Positions 5,989 through 7,796 of a stretch of DNA of 7,796 nucleotides are shown here, piece by piece (position 1 is the first letter of the stretch; each line of letters begins with the position of its first letter). The stretch lies in contig CAZJKE010000055.1 in NCBI GenBank assembly GCA_964546585.1, positions 1-7,796 on the forward strand. Reading direction: 5' to 3'. The notes under the pieces were generated by a model. It searched no databases. It saw nothing but the letters and a program-made list of their open reading frames with translations, and was not told the origin of the DNA. The position numbers were made by a program, and so were the translations under genes. This DNA comes from CAZJKE01 sp964546585 (GTDB taxonomy: Bacteria; Planctomycetota; Phycisphaerae; Phycisphaerales; SM1A02).

Positions 5989-7205
5989 TTGACGCCAGCC
6001 ACCTGATCAGGTTTCAGAAACAGGTAGTACAACCGCCCCTCGGCGTACTGTCCGCCAGCCTTGATACCGGCAGTCGGCCCAACGCCCATGAAGAGGTCTG
6101 CTCTTCCTGGCGCGCGGATGGCGCCGCCCGTGTCCTGATCGATCATGAACTGCGTGAAACTGGTTTCATCTCCGGTCAGCGAACGCACAGTTGTGTCGGC
6201 GAGCACAACGCCGCCGCGCGGGAAGATCTTCTTGTCGGTGGCGACGGATCGCCGCGTTGTGACAGGGACGCCCAGCGACCCGCTCGGCCAACTTCCACCG
6301 TCGTACTCGCGGAAGAAGACATAGCAGTCATTCCGCGCGATGAGATCGTTGATGACTTCGGGGTCCTGATCGTAGAGCCGTCGAATGCGGCGAAGGCTCA
6401 GGCGATTGGGTGGAATCAATCCCTCATCCAGCACAGATTGGCCGAGTCCGGTGTACGGTTGATCCGTCTTCCCGGCATAGCCGATGTACCGGATCGTTCC
6501 ATCGTCCATGCGAAGGCGTGCCGAGCCGTTGACATGCACCGTATATGCGTCGAGCGAATCGCGCACATACACCAGTTCGTCGCCGGCGAGCATGCCTGTG
6601 TCTTCGATTTCGCGGCGTGTTGGATAGGAAGCGACACTGCCGTCGGCCATTCTCTGGCCAAGTGGGCGGCCGTCCGTCGGGTCAGTCGCCAAATCGGCTG
6701 GCCTGGAGTAGAGCGGCGTGTCATAGATGAGTGTCGGAAAGGAACTGGCGCGGAAGTCGGGGGCGAAGTACCCGGTGAAGAGCACCGTGCCAGCATCGTC
6801 ACATCCCACCGACATGTAGATGTCGAACTGTTCCTGTACGGCGGCCACAAACTCCGCTTCGCTGCGACTCTTTTCGAGCAGCGTTCGGAATGTCCTGACC
6901 GATGCTCGAGCTCGCTCGTGCGAGACACCCTCGATCGGGAACCACTGGCGGCTTGAGGGGGCTTCAAACCACCGCAGGCTGTGGTCAACGGCGTCCCTCA
7001 GGAACAGGTCGCGGCCTTGCCAGGCGGCTGCGAGATCGGGGGCAGGATCGCCGCTTCCGACCTTCCGCAGTGCGGGCTGTCCATCGCTCAGCGGTCTGGT
7101 GTAGTCGAGTGTGCCGCCCCCGGGGGCGTGCGTGGTGGACGAGGTGCCTACGCAGCCGCAGAGGAGGGCGATGAGGAGTACGGCGGGGAGGGTTCGAGAC
7201 ATCAT
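5985..7205 (-). CDS. mltA: Membrane-bound lytic murein transglycosylase A, lipoprotein
   Basis: MltA cleaves the MurNAc-GlcNAc bond of peptidoglycan, releasing 1,6-anhydromuropeptides during wall growth and recycling. The 406-residue product begins with a lipoprotein signal: a hydrophobic run after Arg4 and the lipobox LCGC with Cys18 as the lipidation site, so it is predicted to be anchored on the periplasmic side of a membrane, usually the outer one. A low-complexity linker follows (about 19-35). The MltA domain shows LFTGYFAPDF (142-151), TPLYSRP (163-169), RRIRRLYDQDPEVIN (272-286) and NDCYVFFRE (292-300). The catalytic-type motif DQDTGGAIRAPGRADLF runs from 356 to 372; Asp358 matches the essential Asp of the DxGGAI motif. 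The 3D-like end GVGPTAGIKAG (374-384) completes the domain. Two adjacent ATGs (7205, 7202) could start it; neither has a Shine-Dalgarno. The stop overlaps the ubiD stop tail to tail; tatA diverges upstream. Confidence 0.94.
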   Translation of the reverse strand: MMSRTLPAVLLIALLCGCVGTSSTTHAPGGGTLDYTRPLSDGQPALRKVGSGDPAPDLAAAWQGRDLFLRDAVDHSLRWFEAPSSRQWFPIEGVSHERARASVRTFRTLLEKSRSEAEFVAAVQEQFDIYMSVGCDDAGTVLFTGYFAPDFRASSFPTLIYDTPLYSRPADLATDPTDGRPLGQRMADGSVASYPTRREIEDTGMLAGDELVYVRDSLDAYTVHVNGSARLRMDDGTIRYIGYAGKTDQPYTGLGQSVLDEGLIPPNRLSLRRIRRLYDQDPEVINDLIARNDCYVFFREYDGGSWPSGSLGVPVTTRRSVATDKKIFPRGGVVLADTTVRSLTGDETSFTQFMIDQDTGGAIRAPGRADLFMGVGPTAGIKAGGQYAEGRLYYLFLKPDQVAGVN

Positions 7206-7310
7206 GTGCAGGCTACATCGGCTTCCCGGGCATCATGGGGCCAATCAGGGTGGCGGTTCGGATAGAGGTCGAATCTTGCGTCCCATGCCGATAGACTGTG
7301 GCAGGTAGCC
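7206..7310. promoter_or_regulatory. Divergent mltA/tatA intergenic region
   Basis: This 105-bp gap must carry the promoters of mltA (leftward) and tatA (rightward). I see AT-rich patches such as GATAGA (7261-7266) and TAGACT (7292-7297) on the plus strand, but no -35 box at a proper distance, so no promoter can be named with confidence. AGGT (7303-7306), four bases before the tatA ATG, is a partial Shine-Dalgarno. No operator-like inverted repeat stands out. Confidence 0.35.
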
Positions 7311-7640
7311 ATGGTTGTCCAGACCGCCCATCCTGAGATGCTTGCCCTGTTCAGTTCATTTGGCTGGCAGGAAATCGTCATTGTGCTGGTTATTGGCGTA
7401 TTGATCTTTGGCCGCCGGTTGCCGGAAGTGGGTAGGAACTTCGGCCGCGCCATTGTGGAGTTCAAGAAGGGGGTCAAGGGTGTGGCGGACGAGATTGACG
7501 ACGAGGCGACGAAGACTGATTCCCGGACGGCTTCGCAGGATGCGAGACCGGCTGATCTGCCGCCGGCCAAGGTGACGCCCGATCCGGTCGACACGGCAGA
7601 TACGGAGAAAAACCCCGTCCCCCGCGACGACGGTGTCTGA
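7311..7640 (+). CDS. tatA: Sec-independent (twin-arginine) translocase subunit TatA/E
   Basis: TatA oligomerises with TatBC in the inner membrane to let folded proteins with twin-arginine signals cross. The 109-residue protein shows the standard TatA plan: a short N-terminal part with polar Gln20/Glu21 just before a single membrane helix (about 20-35), the hinge FGRRLPEVGR (33-42), then an amphipathic basic helix through FKKGVKGVADEI (51-62). A long acidic, proline-rich disordered tail follows (about 63-109). TatA rather than TatB is favoured by the FG-RRLPE hinge and short amphipathic helix. The start at 7311 has a partial Shine-Dalgarno (AGGT) close by; ATG 7338 (codon 10) would give an N-terminus nearer the usual family length, so the true start is uncertain. 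tatC and tatB are not in the window. It stands alone on this strand, with the tRNA 48 bp downstream. Confidence 0.92.
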   Translation: MVVQTAHPEMLALFSSFGWQEIVIVLVIGVLIFGRRLPEVGRNFGRAIVEFKKGVKGVADEIDDEATKTDSRTASQDARPADLPPAKVTPDPVDTADTEKNPVPRDDGV

Positions 7641-7641
7641 C

Positions 7642-7683
7642 ACCGGTCCCGGACACCGGTCTCCGGTACCGGTCCCGGACACC
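7642..7683. repeat. GC-rich direct repeat with internal hairpins between tatA and tRNA-Val
   Basis: The 16-mer ACCGGTCCCGGACACC occurs twice without mismatch, at 7642-7657 and 7668-7683. Between the copies, ACCGG and CCGGT (7655-7667) can fold around a TCT loop, and a CCGGTACCGG palindrome spans 7663-7672. The first copy can also pair back into the tatA end: CGGTGTC (7631-7637, upstream of and touching the TGA) with GACACCG (7652-7658), seven pairs. The block fills nearly all of the gap between tatA and the tRNA. It might act as a tatA terminator or an RNA-processing element, although no T-tract follows. It could equally be a small local duplication or one copy of a dispersed repeat family. 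Confidence 0.6.
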
Positions 7684-7688
7684 TCCGC

Positions 7689-7762
7689 GGGCCATTAGCT
7701 CAGTTGGCTAGAGCGCACGGATCACACCCGTGAGGTCACAGGTTCGAGTCCTGTATGGCCCA
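7689..7762 (+). tRNA. tRNA-Val (anticodon CAC)
   Basis: The 74-base sequence folds as a complete cloverleaf. The acceptor stem GGGCCAT pairs perfectly with ATGGCCC (7755-7761), and A7762 is the discriminator base. The D-stem is GCTC/GAGC (7698-7701 with 7711-7714). The anticodon stem CACGG/CCGTG (7716-7720 with 7728-7732) encloses the loop ATCACAC, placing anticodon CAC at 7723-7725 to read the valine codon GUG. The variable loop is AGGTC, and the T-arm is ACAGG-TTCGAGT-CCTGT (7738-7754). The 3' CCA is not encoded (TTCC follows), so it must be added by tRNA nucleotidyltransferase. I see no separate promoter in the repeat-filled gap upstream; transcription may read through from tatA. Confidence 0.95.
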
Positions 7763-7772
7763 TTCCTCGGTG

Positions 7773-7794
7773 ACCCCCTGTAGTTGCAGGGGGT
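7773..7794 (+). terminator. Strong hairpin after tRNA-Val, probable terminator
   Basis: ACCCCCTG (7773-7780) pairs perfectly with CAGGGGGT (7787-7794) around the six-base loop TAGTTG, starting 10 bases after the tRNA. Position and stem strength fit a Rho-independent terminator. The window ends two bases later, so the diagnostic T-tract cannot be seen, and the hairpin could belong to something beyond the edge. Confidence 0.5.
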
Positions 7795-7796
7795 TG

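Noticed and set aside
5949..6956. A 335-residue open frame on the plus strand, opposite mltA
   Set aside because: It is antisense to a clear MltA lipoprotein, shows no family motif, and starts inside the end of ubiD in another frame.
1..7796. Search for a novel mobile, CRISPR, phage, defence or toxin-antitoxin system
   Set aside because: Every sizeable frame is explained by a conserved housekeeping family. I saw no spaced repeat array, transposase, integrase, reverse transcriptase, or small toxin/antitoxin pair. A tRNA is present, but no integrase or repeated tRNA 3' end marks an attachment site.

Overview
The window reads as an ordinary chromosomal housekeeping stretch from a high-GC bacterium (roughly 60% G+C by eye). 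It has an outer membrane and peptidoglycan biology: there is a lipoprotein-type MltA and a Tat component. The mix of genes (AccA, ProC, an ABC-2 exporter pair, a long UbiD-type decarboxylase, lipoprotein MltA, TatA) and the near absence of Shine-Dalgarno sequences fit Planctomycetota, perhaps a Phycisphaerae-like lineage. That placement is an inference from gene content only.

Layout: (1) 1-113, minus strand: the 5' end of a very lysine-rich protein, cut by the window edge. (2) 212-1174, minus: accA, the alpha carboxyltransferase subunit of acetyl-CoA carboxylase. (3) 1217-2002, plus: proC, pyrroline-5-carboxylate reductase, divergent from accA and overlapping the next gene tail to tail by 20 bp. 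(4) 1983-4027, minus: a two-gene ABC-2 exporter operon, ATPase first, then permease, coupled through a GTGA overlap with a good ribosome binding site. (5) 4060-5988, plus: a UbiD-family prFMN decarboxylase, divergent from the ATPase and sharing a CTAG with the opposing mltA so that both stop codons overlap. (6) 5985-7205, minus: mltA, a membrane-bound lytic transglycosylase lipoprotein. (7) 7311-7640, plus: tatA. (8) 7642-7683: a GC-rich direct/inverted repeat. (9) 7689-7762, plus: tRNA-Val(CAC), followed by a strong hairpin at the right edge.

The genes do not form one pathway. They cover fatty-acid synthesis (accA), proline synthesis (proC), membrane export (ABC-2 pair), probable quinone or aromatic-acid decarboxylation (UbiD), wall turnover (mltA), folded-protein export (tatA) and translation (tRNA-Val). 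The packing is very tight: divergent pairs are separated by only tens of bases and two convergent pairs overlap. No gene-free stretch exceeds about 110 bp. I found no mobile element, CRISPR array, phage gene or recognisable new defence-type system. The points most worth a second look are the lysine-rich protein cut by the left edge, the contrast between SD-less lead genes and an SD-bearing coupled gene, the coiled-coil insertion in the permease, and the repeat in front of the tRNA.
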